This document shows positions 10,007 to 19,024 of a DNA stretch of 64,000 nucleotides, one piece after another. The notes under the pieces are model-generated. The model had not been told where the DNA came from. It did no database searches and worked only from the letters and a program-made list of their open reading frames with translations. How positions within the stretch are numbered: position 1 is the first letter of the stretch; each line of letters begins with the position of its first letter. The position numbers and the translations under genes were made by a program. Origin of the DNA: Anaerolineae bacterium (GTDB taxonomy: Bacteria > Chloroflexota > Anaerolineae > Anaerolineales > Anaerolineaceae); contig JABLXK010000002.1 in assembly GCA_013178095.1 (NCBI GenBank), positions 62,001-126,000 of the forward strand. The letters run 5' to 3'.

Positions 10007-10489
10007 TTACCCTGAAAAACGACGGTCAGTCCGCACGTTTTTTACTTGTTGAATGGTATCGGCGATCCAACCGATGCGGATATCCTGGGCGCTGTCGAAT
10101 TGCGGCACGTAAGGTTTGATATCCAGCAGCGGAGTGCCATCCAGGATATCAACATTGCTGACCGAAATTTGGCTGCTGTTGATGCTCTCGATTTTCAAAA
10201 CGGATAAGCCGATCGGGTTTGGGCGGTGAGGGGCGCGTGTGGCAAACACGCCGCGTTCCTGTTTATCCAGAAAGGGGATCACCCTGGGTTTCCAGCCGTT
10301 GGATTTGTGCAGGTGATAAATCACATAAATGTGTGAAAAACCATCCAGATCTTGCAGCCCCGCAACGTAATCCGGATACAGGTCGATTGTGCCCTGGACG
10401 CCGAAGGCTCCGGCTGGCTGGATGGGCATCTCTTCCAGTTTAAAAAAAGGCGAGTGAATCAGTCCGATAGGGGTGAATGTGATCTCCAT
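10007..10489 (-). CDS. trmO: tRNA (N6-threonylcarbamoyladenosine37-N6)-methyltransferase-like protein
   Basis: 160 residues of the UPF0066/TsaA fold, whose E. coli member TrmO uses SAM to methylate t6A37 of tRNA-Thr. Diagnostic blocks are GLIHSPF near the N-terminus, LDGFSHIYVIYHLH, and the highly conserved ATRAPHRPNPIGLSVLKI; DGTPLLDIKPYVPQFD closes the domain. The second domain of E. coli TrmO is absent, as is usual for short bacterial homologues. GAGGGA forms its ribosome binding site. It is divergent from folD, with about 75 bases for both promoters. Confidence 0.88.
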   Translation of the reverse strand: MEITFTPIGLIHSPFFKLEEMPIQPAGAFGVQGTIDLYPDYVAGLQDLDGFSHIYVIYHLHKSNGWKPRVIPFLDKQERGVFATRAPHRPNPIGLSVLKIESINSSQISVSNVDILDGTPLLDIKPYVPQFDSAQDIRIGWIADTIQQVKNVRTDRRFSG

Positions 10490-10565
10490 TCCCTCATTTT
10501 AATTCCGAATTCATTCTTATTTCGTTTAAAATAGAAGTAATCGATTATGATAAGAGAGGCGCAGG

Positions 10566-11435
10566 ATGACTGCCGGAATAATCAACGGAACTGAAATTGC
10601 TGCCAGGATTCGGGCAGAAGTGGCGCAAAAAGTCGCTCAGCGTAAAGCGTCTGGGCTGTCCATACCCGGTTTGGCAACAGTACTGGTGGGGGAAGATCCC
10701 GCTTCGCAAACATACGTGCGTTCCAAACATCGCGCCTGCGAGGAAGCCGGTATTAATTCTTTTGGTTTTACCTTGCCGGCCGACACCCCGCAGGAAAAAT
10801 TGGAAGGCTTGATCAGCGAGTTGAACCAGGATGAACGCGTCCATGGAATTCTGCTTCAATCTCCCATCCCCAAAGGACTGGATGAACAAAAAGCCTTGAG
10901 TGTCATGTCGATAAAAAAAGATGTGGATGGCTTTCATCCGGTCAATATCGGGCGGTTGGCGCAGAAAGGCCCCGATCCGTTATTTGTTTCCTGCACTCCC
11001 GCAGGGATAATGGTTTTATTGGATAAAGTTTTACCTTCATTGGAAGGCATGAATGCCGTTGTGCTTGGCCGCTCGAATATTGTCGGCATGCCGGTGGCGC
11101 TGTTGCTGGTGCGCGCCAATGCCACTGTAACCATCTGCCATTCCCGGACGCGCGATATCCCCACAATTACACGCAATGCGGATGTTCTGGTAGCCGCCAT
11201 TGGCAGGACTGAAATGGTCCGCGGCGATTGGATCAAACCCGGAGCCGTTGTGATCGACGTGGGTATCAATCGCGTGGAAGACAGCAGTCAAAAGAAGGGT
11301 TACCGGTTGGTGGGAGACGTGGCCTTCGATGAGGCCTGCCAGGTGGCAGGCGCAATTACGCCTGTCCCGGGCGGTGTGGGCCCGATGACGATTGCCATGT
11401 TGATGAGTAACACGCTAAAGGCTGCTGAAATATAA
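10566..11435 (+). CDS. folD: Methylene-THF dehydrogenase / methenyl-THF cyclohydrolase
   Basis: Bifunctional enzyme linking 5,10-methylene-, methenyl- and 10-formyl-THF. 289 residues. Catalytic-domain signatures: TYVRSKHRACEEAGI with the active-site Lys, and GILLQSPIPKGLD. NADP-binding domain: VVLGRSNIVGMPVALLL and, near the C-terminus, ITPVPGGVGPMTIAML. A TAAAAT box at 10527-10532 is a candidate -10, and AGAGGCGCAGG gives the ribosome binding site before the ATG. With formate-THF ligase at the window start it completes the formate-dependent branch of C1 metabolism. Confidence 0.96.
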   Translation: MTAGIINGTEIAARIRAEVAQKVAQRKASGLSIPGLATVLVGEDPASQTYVRSKHRACEEAGINSFGFTLPADTPQEKLEGLISELNQDERVHGILLQSPIPKGLDEQKALSVMSIKKDVDGFHPVNIGRLAQKGPDPLFVSCTPAGIMVLLDKVLPSLEGMNAVVLGRSNIVGMPVALLLVRANATVTICHSRTRDIPTITRNADVLVAAIGRTEMVRGDWIKPGAVVIDVGINRVEDSSQKKGYRLVGDVAFDEACQVAGAITPVPGGVGPMTIAMLMSNTLKAAEI

Positions 11436-11479
11436 ATAAGTGCCTGGCGGAATTTCTGCTCCACCTTGATTAATAAACC

Positions 11480-11534
11480 TATAATACTTGCAAGGTTCCT
11501 TTCTTCTTATACTGCAATCAAGAAAGGAACTCAA
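11480..11534 (+). promoter_or_regulatory. msrB promoter box and ribosome-binding-site-sequestering hairpin
   Basis: TATAAT at 11480-11485 predicts a transcript start near 11492. The very next bases form an 11-bp perfect inverted repeat: GTTCCTTTCTT (11495-11505) and AAGAAAGGAAC (11520-11530), with a 14-base loop. The right arm contains the AAAGGA Shine-Dalgarno of msrB, six bases before its ATG. The whole 5' UTR is thus one hairpin that would hide the ribosome binding site. The -35 region is weak. Confidence 0.6.
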
Positions 11535-11906
11535 ATGACCTGGAACAGACTTAACCCTGAAGAGGCTTATGTAATCGAACACAAAAGCACCGAAGCGCCT
11601 TTCAGCGGTGAATATGATGACTTTTTCAAGGCCGGAACCTATGTTTGCCGGCGGTGCAACACACCACTCTACCAATCGGAAGCTAAATTTCATTCCGGTT
11701 GCGGATGGCCCAGCTTCGACGAGGAAATCCCAGACGCTGTAAGCCGCAGCCTGGACGCGGATGGACAGCGTACAGAAATCAGCTGTGCCGCGTGCGGCGC
11801 CCACCTGGGGCATGTTTTTGAAGGTGAACGACTTACACCCAAAAACACGCGCCATTGTGTCAATTCCTTATCCATAAAATTTATCCCGAGGTCGAATGGG
11901 CAATAA
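11535..11906 (+). CDS. msrB: Peptide-methionine (R)-S-oxide reductase
   Basis: Reduces the R epimer of methionine sulfoxide in proteins. 123 residues from the ATG at 11535; an upstream in-frame start at 11466 would place the promoter box and hairpin inside the coding region, and the family begins at WNRLNPEEA. Zinc cysteines sit at 38, 41, 84 and 87 (CRRC, CAAC), the central HSGCGWPSF block is intact, and the catalytic cysteine is Cys108 in RHCVNSLSIKF. It overlaps msrA by 11 bases, so the two are translationally coupled. Regulation may involve the leader hairpin just upstream. Confidence 0.94.
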   Translation: MTWNRLNPEEAYVIEHKSTEAPFSGEYDDFFKAGTYVCRRCNTPLYQSEAKFHSGCGWPSFDEEIPDAVSRSLDADGQRTEISCAACGAHLGHVFEGERLTPKNTRHCVNSLSIKFIPRSNGQ

Positions 11907-12429
11907 CGAAACTGCCGTTTTCGGCGGTGGCTGCTTTTGGTGTACGGAAGCTATCTTCAAGCAGGTAAGGGGTGTTATCTCCGTAATGCCCGGTTACGCG
12001 GGTGGCTGGAAAGCAGATCCAACCTATCAAGAGGTATGTAATGGCGATACCGGCCATGCCGAGGTGATCCAGGTAGAGTATGACCCGCAGGTAATCACTT
12101 ATAGGGACTTATTGGAAGTGTTCTGGCTTGCGCATGATCCGACTACGCTAAACCGGCAAGGTAATGATATTGGGGAGCAATATCGATCGATCATCTTATT
12201 TTCCAATGAACTCCAGAAAACGCAGGCGGAACTTTCATTGAAAGCAATTAATCAGAGTGGACAGTTCTCAAAACCAGTGACTACTCTTATTCAACCTTTG
12301 GAAACTTTTTATCCGGCGGAAGAATATCATCAGGATTACTTCAATCGAAATCCTCATCAGCCATATTGCTATGCTGTCATTTCGCCGAAATTAAAGCATT
12401 TCCTGGAAATCTATACCCGCGAGAAATGA
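11896..12429 (+). CDS. msrA: Peptide-methionine (S)-S-oxide reductase
   Basis: Reduces the S epimer of methionine sulfoxide, complementing MsrB encoded just before it. 177 residues. The active-site motif FGGGCFWCTEA places the catalytic Cys at residue 13; PGYAGG, GHAEVIQVEYDP and EEYHQDYF are the other family blocks. No signal peptide is present, so both reductases are cytoplasmic. The start overlaps the msrB 3' end. Convergent with the flippase-like gene, whose coding region ends one base further on. Confidence 0.95.
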   Translation: MGNNETAVFGGGCFWCTEAIFKQVRGVISVMPGYAGGWKADPTYQEVCNGDTGHAEVIQVEYDPQVITYRDLLEVFWLAHDPTTLNRQGNDIGEQYRSIILFSNELQKTQAELSLKAINQSGQFSKPVTTLIQPLETFYPAEEYHQDYFNRNPHQPYCYAVISPKLKHFLEIYTREK

Positions 12430-12430
12430 T

Positions 12431-13531
12431 TTATTCCTCGGCTAGTTCTTTGTAATGATTGTCGGTTAAGCGGTTGAAATATGGCAGAAAGAAAAATCCT
12501 AGAATGGAAGGAAGCCAGAAAGAAAGAAAACGGTAAGTCAACATGACTACTGTAGTAACCGAATTATCGATCCCCAGACTGTTATAAAGGGCAACCATGG
12601 TGCTTTCAATTAGACCAACGCCGCCTGGGATCATGAAAGCCATGCGCCCGAAAAGGTTTGGCAGGCCATAACCGGTGATGACAGCCAATGCTGAAGGATA
12701 GGTCCCGGCTGCCCAAAAAAGAAAAAATACCGTCAAAACGTCCAATCCCACATTCAAAAAAGAACCGATGACCGGTTTTTTCCAACCGCCGTGTGCCAAA
12801 CGATTCCAGGCGTTGAACAGTTTTTGGAGTTCCCGGGTTAATTTTTCCTCTGATAAATCTTTTTTGAAAATTCTATAAAGGACGGAAGCAATTTTGATGA
12901 TCACTGAGACGGATTTATCCTGATATTTTACGATCAACACCAAAGCAATCGCGATCAGCGCCAGGAAAATTGAAATCATAGAGAATGTAACGATCTGGAA
13001 TGTGGACAAATTATTGATCGTTAGAAGAAAAACCATCCCGATCATCGAAACCGCTGTGTAAGCAAAGCTCAGGAATATTGACGGGATGATTGATCCAAGT
13101 GACGCGCCTTCTTTATTACCTCCGCTGACAACCACCCAGCGATATGTTGTAGCAGTCCCCCCCACCATTCCGCCTGCCACCAGGCCGAATGAATAGCTGG
13201 CCATGCTGATCAGAGTAGCCTGCAAGGTGGAGATTTTTTTTTCAGAAATATTGACACATTCTTTTAGTGTGTACCCCCCATACCAGGTACGCAAAATCTG
13301 AGCTGCAATGGCTAATAATACTGCCCAAAAATTTAACGAACTAAAAATATAAAGAGTCTCTTCAAAAGAAGAAATTTTCGGAAAAAAATAATAAATTGCC
13401 AGTGCAACTATGAAAAGTAAAAACACCTTCTCAACGATTGGCAAAATTGATCGAGGGATCCTGATGAACCCAAGGTCGATTTTATTTTTCTTCTTCCCGG
13501 GTCCCGGCACGGGTTGTGATGAATTATTCAT
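12431..13531 (-). CDS. Flippase-like membrane protein (UPF0104 / LPG synthase TM domain)
   Basis: 366 residues, about eight membrane segments, matching the lysylphosphatidylglycerol synthase transmembrane family (MprF flippase-like, UPF0104). Typical blocks: LVAGGMVGGTATTYRW in the middle and FMIPGGVGLIESTMVALY near the C-terminus. The cytosolic aminoacyltransferase domain of MprF is lacking, so a lipid or glycan-lipid flippase role is more plausible than lysylation, but the substrate is unknown. The Lys-rich N-terminus is cytoplasmic. A degraded tandem homologue lies 75 bases upstream on the same strand. Confidence 0.82.
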   Translation of the reverse strand: MNNSSQPVPGPGKKKNKIDLGFIRIPRSILPIVEKVFLLFIVALAIYYFFPKISSFEETLYIFSSLNFWAVLLAIAAQILRTWYGGYTLKECVNISEKKISTLQATLISMASYSFGLVAGGMVGGTATTYRWVVVSGGNKEGASLGSIIPSIFLSFAYTAVSMIGMVFLLTINNLSTFQIVTFSMISIFLALIAIALVLIVKYQDKSVSVIIKIASVLYRIFKKDLSEEKLTRELQKLFNAWNRLAHGGWKKPVIGSFLNVGLDVLTVFFLFWAAGTYPSALAVITGYGLPNLFGRMAFMIPGGVGLIESTMVALYNSLGIDNSVTTVVMLTYRFLSFWLPSILGFFFLPYFNRLTDNHYKELAEE

Positions 13532-13606
13532 TGAATTAAATATTGCACAAAAAAAATAGCTATGAATGAGAACAATTATACATAGAAAAAAGACGTTTTT
13601 ATTTCA

Positions 13607-14565
13607 TCAAGCAAGAGGATCAACCTTCTCGCTATTCCTGTTCAATAAGGGGAGCAGCAGAAAACCGATGATTGCAGGCAGCCAGAAACAAATCACACGG
13701 TAGATTAATACGACAACCGAGGCAAGGGAATTCTCGATTCCCAGGCTGGTATACAAAGCCACCATGGTGCTTTCAATCACCTCTACTACTCCCGGGATAA
13801 TAAAGACATGCGTCCAAAAAGCCAAGGCAGCCCTTAACCCGTAATCAATACAATTAGTAAGACCTGCTTAATGGCAGCAAGAAACACGAAATACATCGTC
13901 AGGATATCAAAGAAGATATTCAAGGTGGAACCAAGCAGAGATCCTTTCCAGCCTCGATGAATTAGATAATCCCATGTCGTGAAAACATGCTTGACATTCC
14001 TGCTGAAATTCTCCTCGTGAAGGTCTTTCTTAATTAATCGGCTAAACCTGGAAAAGGTTCCAGTCAGCAAGCCGGTTGCTTGATCTTTATATCGGACTGC
14101 CAGAATGAACAACAAACAAAATATTGCTAAACCAAATGTAATTGCAAAGAAGGTGAAAGCTTGGCCGGTTGTCAAATCATGCATGATTAACAGGAACACC
14201 ATTCCGGCTAACGAAATCAGTACCAACACAATATCAATAAAAATTTGGGGCAGGGATGTCGCCAGCGATGCGCTCTTATTATCACCACCCTTGGCCTTGA
14301 TCCAGCGAAACAAACTGGCGGTGCTGCCGAGCATGCCCCCGGCCACCAACCAAACTGATGTGCTGGCGGTAAAGATCAAGATGCAATCCATTACAGAAGT
14401 TCTTTTTCCTGATAAGCCGGCGCTCCTACTAATTGTCAAACCACTGCCATAATAACTAATTAATTGCCCAGCTATAGCCAGGGCGATTGCCCATGGTTTT
14501 AACGAGAGTAGAACTTTGAATGCGTTTTCCAGGGAGGCAATCTGGGGAAGAAAATAAAAAAACAC
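13607..14565 (-). pseudogene. Decayed tandem copy of the flippase-like gene
   Basis: Two ORF pieces (243 and 72 codons) together align along the intact neighbour: GGMLGSTASLFRW versus GGMVGGTATTYRW, and VVEVIESTMVALYTSLGIEN versus the matching C-terminal block. Two lesions are visible. First, TAA at 13836-13834 sits where the paralogue has the Tyr of ITGYGL. Second, after it the same frame still reads GLPWLFGRM before a one-base loss near 13805 shifts to the frame that reads FIIPG. The 5' end is also broken: the first usable codon is a GTG at 14565, preceded by an in-frame TAG, with only vestigial similarity beyond. An assembly error could explain one lesion but hardly all three. Confidence 0.8.
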
Positions 14566-14675
14566 CCAATACTAATGTTCTTTGAATAATGGTTTTGTAA
14601 CGTTGCTTTTCTATTCCTGGCTTTTCAGCGCGCGTTACAGTTTATTAACCCAATGTAAATTTTTTGTGTTGAAAG

Positions 14676-17195
14676 TTAATTATGGTTTTTTTGGAAAAAA
14701 AATTTTTTCGCGATTTCATTGACAATGGTATATAACAGGGTAATACCGGATAGTGTCAATATTAACTGCCAAGGTAAAGGCTGGAGGCTCAGAAAGCTAA
14801 AAAATTTGGGAATGTGGGGAAGTATTAAAGTAAATACGCCAATTACGATAGATGAATAGAGCAATCCCTTGCCGATCTTGCTGCGAAAAAAAGGTTTGCG
14901 TGACCGCAGGATCAGCATCGCCATTAATTCTGTCAAGACGGATTGAATGAACCATCCGGTTCTGAAAACATCCTGTGTGGAATTTAATATGGTTAATAAG
15001 ATAAAGAAGGTTAAGTAGTCAAACGCAGAACTAATTAAACCGAAAACCAACATGAATTGTCGCAAGGAGTGGATATCCCAACGGTGTGGGCTTTGGATCA
15101 ACTCCACATCGACTTCATCATCGGCGATCATCATCCCTGGCATATCTGTGAGGAAATTGGTTAATAATACCTGATAGGGTAGGAGCGGAAGGAAAGGAAT
15201 CAAGATCGAAATTCCAGCCATGCTGAACATATTTCCAAAATTAGCACTGTTCGTGACATTGACATATTTCATCGTATTGGCGAAGGTCTTGCGGCCCAAG
15301 ATGATACCTTGCTTTAGCACTTTCAGATCGTGCTTCAGCAGGACGAAATCCGCGGCTTCCTTGGCCACATCCACTGCCTGATCTACCGAGATGCCGACAT
15401 CCGCATTATGAAGTGAAGGTGCATCATTAATCCCATCGCCCATATATCCGACCACATGATTGCGTTTTTGCAGCGCGCTGATAATGCGTTCTTTCTGGTT
15501 GGGATCCACTTCCACAAAAAGATTCGTCCGGTCAACGATATTCCAAAATGCTTCGTCATTGATGGCATTCATTTCTTCACCACTCAGAACGCCGTAAACC
15601 TCCAGCCCAATCTCATTCGCGATGTGCATAGTTACCGTTTTACTGTCGCCGGTGATGATCTTTACACTGACTCCCAAATCTTTTAAATCATTGATGACCT
15701 CACAGGCATCCGGCTTGGGGGGGTCGTAGAAGAGCAGGAACCCGATGAAAGTCATTTGGGTTTCATCGAGGCGGGAGAATTGCTGTTGATGTTTAACGGC
15801 TCTCTTTGCGATGCCAAGAATGCGAAAACCCTGTTCTCCCCATTGGCGTGATTTTTCCAATATTTGGTTAATTTGGCTGTCGTTCAGGGATTCGACTTGA
15901 TTATCAACCTCGAAGTAAGTGCATATTTCAAGGATTTTTTGCAAAGCACCTTTTGTAATGATCAGGTTGGATTGGTTTTCGGAGACCACTATTGAAAGGC
16001 GTTTGCGGATGAAATCATATGGAATTTCATCAACTTTATTCGATCGGTCGTATTCGATCTTTCCAGCTGAGTGGATGGCCTCGTCAAGCGAATTTGCCAT
16101 ACCGGATTGAAGACTGGCGTTGAGATATGCCAGGCGGAAAATTTCATCGGATGGTTTACCGTTTATGTCGACCGCACGAGCGAGTTTGACTGCCCCCATT
16201 GTCAACGTCCCGGTTTTATCGGTACATAGCACATCCATACTGCCGAAATTCTCAATGGTATTCAGTTTGCGTACGATCACCCCCGACTCTGCCATTTTTT
16301 GGGCACCTCTAGAAAGATTGATTCCGATAATTGCCGGCAGAAGCTGGGGGGTCAATCCAACAGCCAGGGCGATTGAGAATAATAATGAATCGAGGACAGG
16401 TTTTCTGAGCAGGATGTTAAAGAAAAAGACGATAAAAACCATGACCAGCATAATTTGGGAAAGCATGGAGCCGAACCTGCGGATACCCCGCTCAAATTCG
16501 GTCTCAGGCGGTTTCAGGCTGAGAGTTTTCGAGATCGATCCAAAGACAGTTCCTTTGCCGGTATGGACAATTAGGACTTTGGCAGTTCCACTGCGGACAT
16601 TGGTGCCCATAAAAACACAATTTGTTCTTTCAGCCAGGCTGGCATTAACTTTGACGACACCGGGATTTTTTTCAACAGGGAAAGTTTCACCGGTCAGGAC
16701 TGATTGATTGACGTATAAATCTTTCGATTCCAGAATGATTCCATCCGCTGGAATCAAACTCCCGGCTGACAAAGAGACTACATCACCCGGGACGATTTCT
16801 TCAGTAGGAATTTGAAGCATTTCGCCATCGCGGAATACCGAGGTTTTGATGGAAATTTGGCTAGTCAACTTTTGGGCGGCATTGTGCGCGTTGTATTCCT
16901 GAAAAAAACTGAGCAGGGAACTGGCGAGGATAATGGCCAGAATGATGATGGCGTCAATCCATTCTTGAACGATAGCCGACACAAACGTGGCAAAAAGCAG
17001 GATCAAAATAATTGGACTTTTGAACTGATTAATTAGGATAGAGAAACCGGTGAGTTTTTTCTTGCCGCCAAGAGAATTATGTCCAAAATCTGCCAGGCGC
17101 TTTTCAGCCTGCTCCGAGTTTAACCCCGTGATCGAACAATCGAGGTAACCGGATAGTTCTTCGATCGAAATACTCCAATAATTCTCAACTGCCAT
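14676..17195 (-). CDS. mgtA: Magnesium-translocating P-type ATPase (P-IIIB, MgtA/MgtB-like)
   Basis: 839 residues with the full P-type ATPase layout: cytosolic N-terminus, two membrane segments, actuator domain with VLTGETFPVEK, a membrane pair containing LTPQLLPAI (the MgtA-type counterpart of the Ca-ATPase PEGL motif), phosphorylation site CTDKTGTLT, and hinge GYMGDGINDAPSLHNADVGI, then six C-terminal membrane segments. The LTPxxLP motif and length favour Mg2+ import over Ca2+. AGGTGAG precedes the ATG. No Mg-sensing leader is visible: only about 60 bases separate the start from the next gene's terminator. Substrate assignment is by motif only. Confidence 0.85.
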   Translation of the reverse strand: MAVENYWSISIEELSGYLDCSITGLNSEQAEKRLADFGHNSLGGKKKLTGFSILINQFKSPIILILLFATFVSAIVQEWIDAIIILAIILASSLLSFFQEYNAHNAAQKLTSQISIKTSVFRDGEMLQIPTEEIVPGDVVSLSAGSLIPADGIILESKDLYVNQSVLTGETFPVEKNPGVVKVNASLAERTNCVFMGTNVRSGTAKVLIVHTGKGTVFGSISKTLSLKPPETEFERGIRRFGSMLSQIMLVMVFIVFFFNILLRKPVLDSLLFSIALAVGLTPQLLPAIIGINLSRGAQKMAESGVIVRKLNTIENFGSMDVLCTDKTGTLTMGAVKLARAVDINGKPSDEIFRLAYLNASLQSGMANSLDEAIHSAGKIEYDRSNKVDEIPYDFIRKRLSIVVSENQSNLIITKGALQKILEICTYFEVDNQVESLNDSQINQILEKSRQWGEQGFRILGIAKRAVKHQQQFSRLDETQMTFIGFLLFYDPPKPDACEVINDLKDLGVSVKIITGDSKTVTMHIANEIGLEVYGVLSGEEMNAINDEAFWNIVDRTNLFVEVDPNQKERIISALQKRNHVVGYMGDGINDAPSLHNADVGISVDQAVDVAKEAADFVLLKHDLKVLKQGIILGRKTFANTMKYVNVTNSANFGNMFSMAGISILIPFLPLLPYQVLLTNFLTDMPGMMIADDEVDVELIQSPHRWDIHSLRQFMLVFGLISSAFDYLTFFILLTILNSTQDVFRTGWFIQSVLTELMAMLILRSRKPFFRSKIGKGLLYSSIVIGVFTLILPHIPKFFSFLSLQPLPWQLILTLSGITLLYTIVNEIAKKFFFQKNHN

Positions 17196-17260
17196 CCACT
17201 CACCTATTTTGATTAAATCCTAGACTTTTTTAGTTTACACCCAACGGCGATTCCTTAAAT

Positions 17261-17288
17261 AAAAACTCCCCATCTTTGATTGGGGAGT
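17261..17288 (-). terminator. Intrinsic terminator of the radical SAM gene
   Basis: On the minus strand an 8-bp stem (17288-17281 with 17272-17265), 8-base loop, followed by a run of T's (complement of 17265-17261). It lies between the radical SAM stop codon and mgtA and separates their transcripts. Confidence 0.75.
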
Positions 17289-17312
17289 ATTGGACTAACC
17301 ATTCGTACATAC

Positions 17313-18803
17313 TCAGGCGATATGCTGCTCATTGATCTTGCGAAAATGGTAGCCATAAATTGAAAACTCAATCGCAAGCGGGAAGAGCCTCGGCTTTTTA
17401 AACAGGGTCCAGAAAAAAAGTTTCCAATATTGATTTCTTTCTTTTCCAAAGATTCCCAATTGAAATATCGAGCGAACGAAAGCCAGGAAATTATCATGGA
17501 TGACTTTTAAATCAAGGTGAACTCTTACCTTCGGCAAGTTGTAGTTTTTCAGGAAAGTCATCACACGTTGGTAATACACTTGAGGAGAGTAAATATGGTT
17601 CAATAAATTCCTGTATTGTTCCTTCAACAAGCTGGCGTTCATGACGGGAATGATGTTGGTTGAGCCATCGACATTGTCACCGGACATGTTCCGCAGGATA
17701 CGCCCCGCTTTTTCGAGGCGGGCATAGAGCTGCGTTCCGATTGGCGCCTGCAGGATACCGACCATGGCGGTCACAATTCCGCTATGCTGGATAAAATCGA
17801 TGAGGCGTTGGAATGTGGCGGAGTTGTCGTTATCGAACCCGACTATGAACCCTCCCTGTACCTGCATACCGGCTTTTTGGATCCGATGGATATCCGCTAC
17901 CAGATCGCGATTGAGATTCTGCTTTTTGTTGCATTCTGCCAGGTTGCTCTCATCCGGCGTTTCGATGCCGATAAACACTTTGTTGAAACCGGCTGCGACC
18001 ATCATTTCCATCAATTGCGGATCGTCCGCCAGGTTGATGGATGCTTCGGTATTGAAGGTCATACCCTCTTTATCTTTGCGCCAATCTATCAAGGCCGGCA
18101 GCAAATCTTCCTTGAGAGCTTTCTTGTTACCGATGAGATTATCATCCACAAAAAAGACGCCTCCACGCCAACCGGCTTGATAAAGACCATCGAGTTCTGT
18201 GATAATTTGGCGCGAGGTCTTCAGGCGCATGCGATGGCCGAGCAGGGCGGTGACGTTGCAAAAATCACAATTGAAGGGGCAGCCGCGGGAGTATTGGATG
18301 CTCATGCTGGCATAATCATTCAAATTGATAAGATCCCAGCGCGGTGCAGGCGTTTCCTGCAGATCTGCAAACTCGCCGGTTCGATATTCGGATTTCGGCT
18401 GCGAACAAGCCATGTCATTCAGGAAAGCCGGCAGAGTAATTTCACCTTCATTAAGGACGAGGTGATCGACTGCTGTGAAATTCTCAGCTTCGGTCGTGAA
18501 AAGCGGGCCGCCGGCAACAACTTTTACCCCGGCAGATTTGCAACGCTCGATCACCTCCCTCGCCGAGTCGCGCTGGACAGTCATGGCGCTGATCATGGCC
18601 ATATTGGCCCAATTTAAATCCCGGCGTGTAAGTTTTCTCACGTTCATATCCACCAGACGCAGATTCCAGCGATCCGGCAGCATGGATGCAATGGTCAACA
18701 AACCTAAAGGAGGGGCTGACGAATTTTTGTGGATAAATTTCAGAGCGTGCTTGAAGCTCCAAAAAGTATCGGGAAATTTGGGGTAAATCAGCAGGACATT
18801 CAT
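17313..18803 (-). CDS. B12-binding domain radical SAM protein with DUF4070
   Basis: 496 residues. The N-terminal half (about 1-150) is a Rossmann-like cobalamin-binding domain opening with MNVLLIYPKFPDTFWSFKHA and containing VKVVAGGPLF. The radical SAM core (about 165-370) has the iron-sulfur motif GCPFNCDFCNVTALLGHR with CxxxCxxC spacing. The C-terminal part matches DUF4070. Relatives are mostly uncharacterised, with some class B radical SAM methyltransferases, so methyl transfer to an unactivated carbon is possible but unproven. It is a single-gene unit: its own terminator follows and the divergent marR promoter lies upstream. Confidence 0.82.
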   Translation of the reverse strand: MNVLLIYPKFPDTFWSFKHALKFIHKNSSAPPLGLLTIASMLPDRWNLRLVDMNVRKLTRRDLNWANMAMISAMTVQRDSAREVIERCKSAGVKVVAGGPLFTTEAENFTAVDHLVLNEGEITLPAFLNDMACSQPKSEYRTGEFADLQETPAPRWDLINLNDYASMSIQYSRGCPFNCDFCNVTALLGHRMRLKTSRQIITELDGLYQAGWRGGVFFVDDNLIGNKKALKEDLLPALIDWRKDKEGMTFNTEASINLADDPQLMEMMVAAGFNKVFIGIETPDESNLAECNKKQNLNRDLVADIHRIQKAGMQVQGGFIVGFDNDNSATFQRLIDFIQHSGIVTAMVGILQAPIGTQLYARLEKAGRILRNMSGDNVDGSTNIIPVMNASLLKEQYRNLLNHIYSPQVYYQRVMTFLKNYNLPKVRVHLDLKVIHDNFLAFVRSIFQLGIFGKERNQYWKLFFWTLFKKPRLFPLAIEFSIYGYHFRKINEQHIA

Positions 18804-18960
18804 TTCGACCTATTTTCTGTGGTAAAACCGACCAGCGACTTTCTTTGTTATTCATATTAACACGCAATACGTCGAAGGATTCACCAAAATGTAAAATGAT
18901 TGTAAATAATTTGGTCTTTCGGGGAAGAAAAAAGATCATCCGTAAAATCACTTTGCAGGA

Positions 18961-19006
18961 TTGACAATGTATAGTTAACATCTATAATAGTTACTTATGT
19001 TAACTA
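18961..19006 (+). promoter_or_regulatory. Consensus promoter with palindromic operator for marR-ABC operon
   Basis: TTGACA (18961-18966), a 16-base spacer and TATAAT (18983-18988). A 10-bp perfect inverted repeat, TAGTTAACAT (18972-18981) and ATGTTAACTA (18997-19006), brackets the -10 box; a third AGTTA lies between. A repressor bound here would block RNA polymerase, as expected for MarR autoregulation. Confidence 0.75.
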
Positions 19007-19024
19007 AATATTCAGGAAGGTTTT

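Noticed and set aside
13607..13825. Separate 72-residue gene after the flippase paralogue
   Set aside because: It aligns to the C-terminus of the intact paralogue and lies directly after the remnant, so it is part of the same pseudogene.
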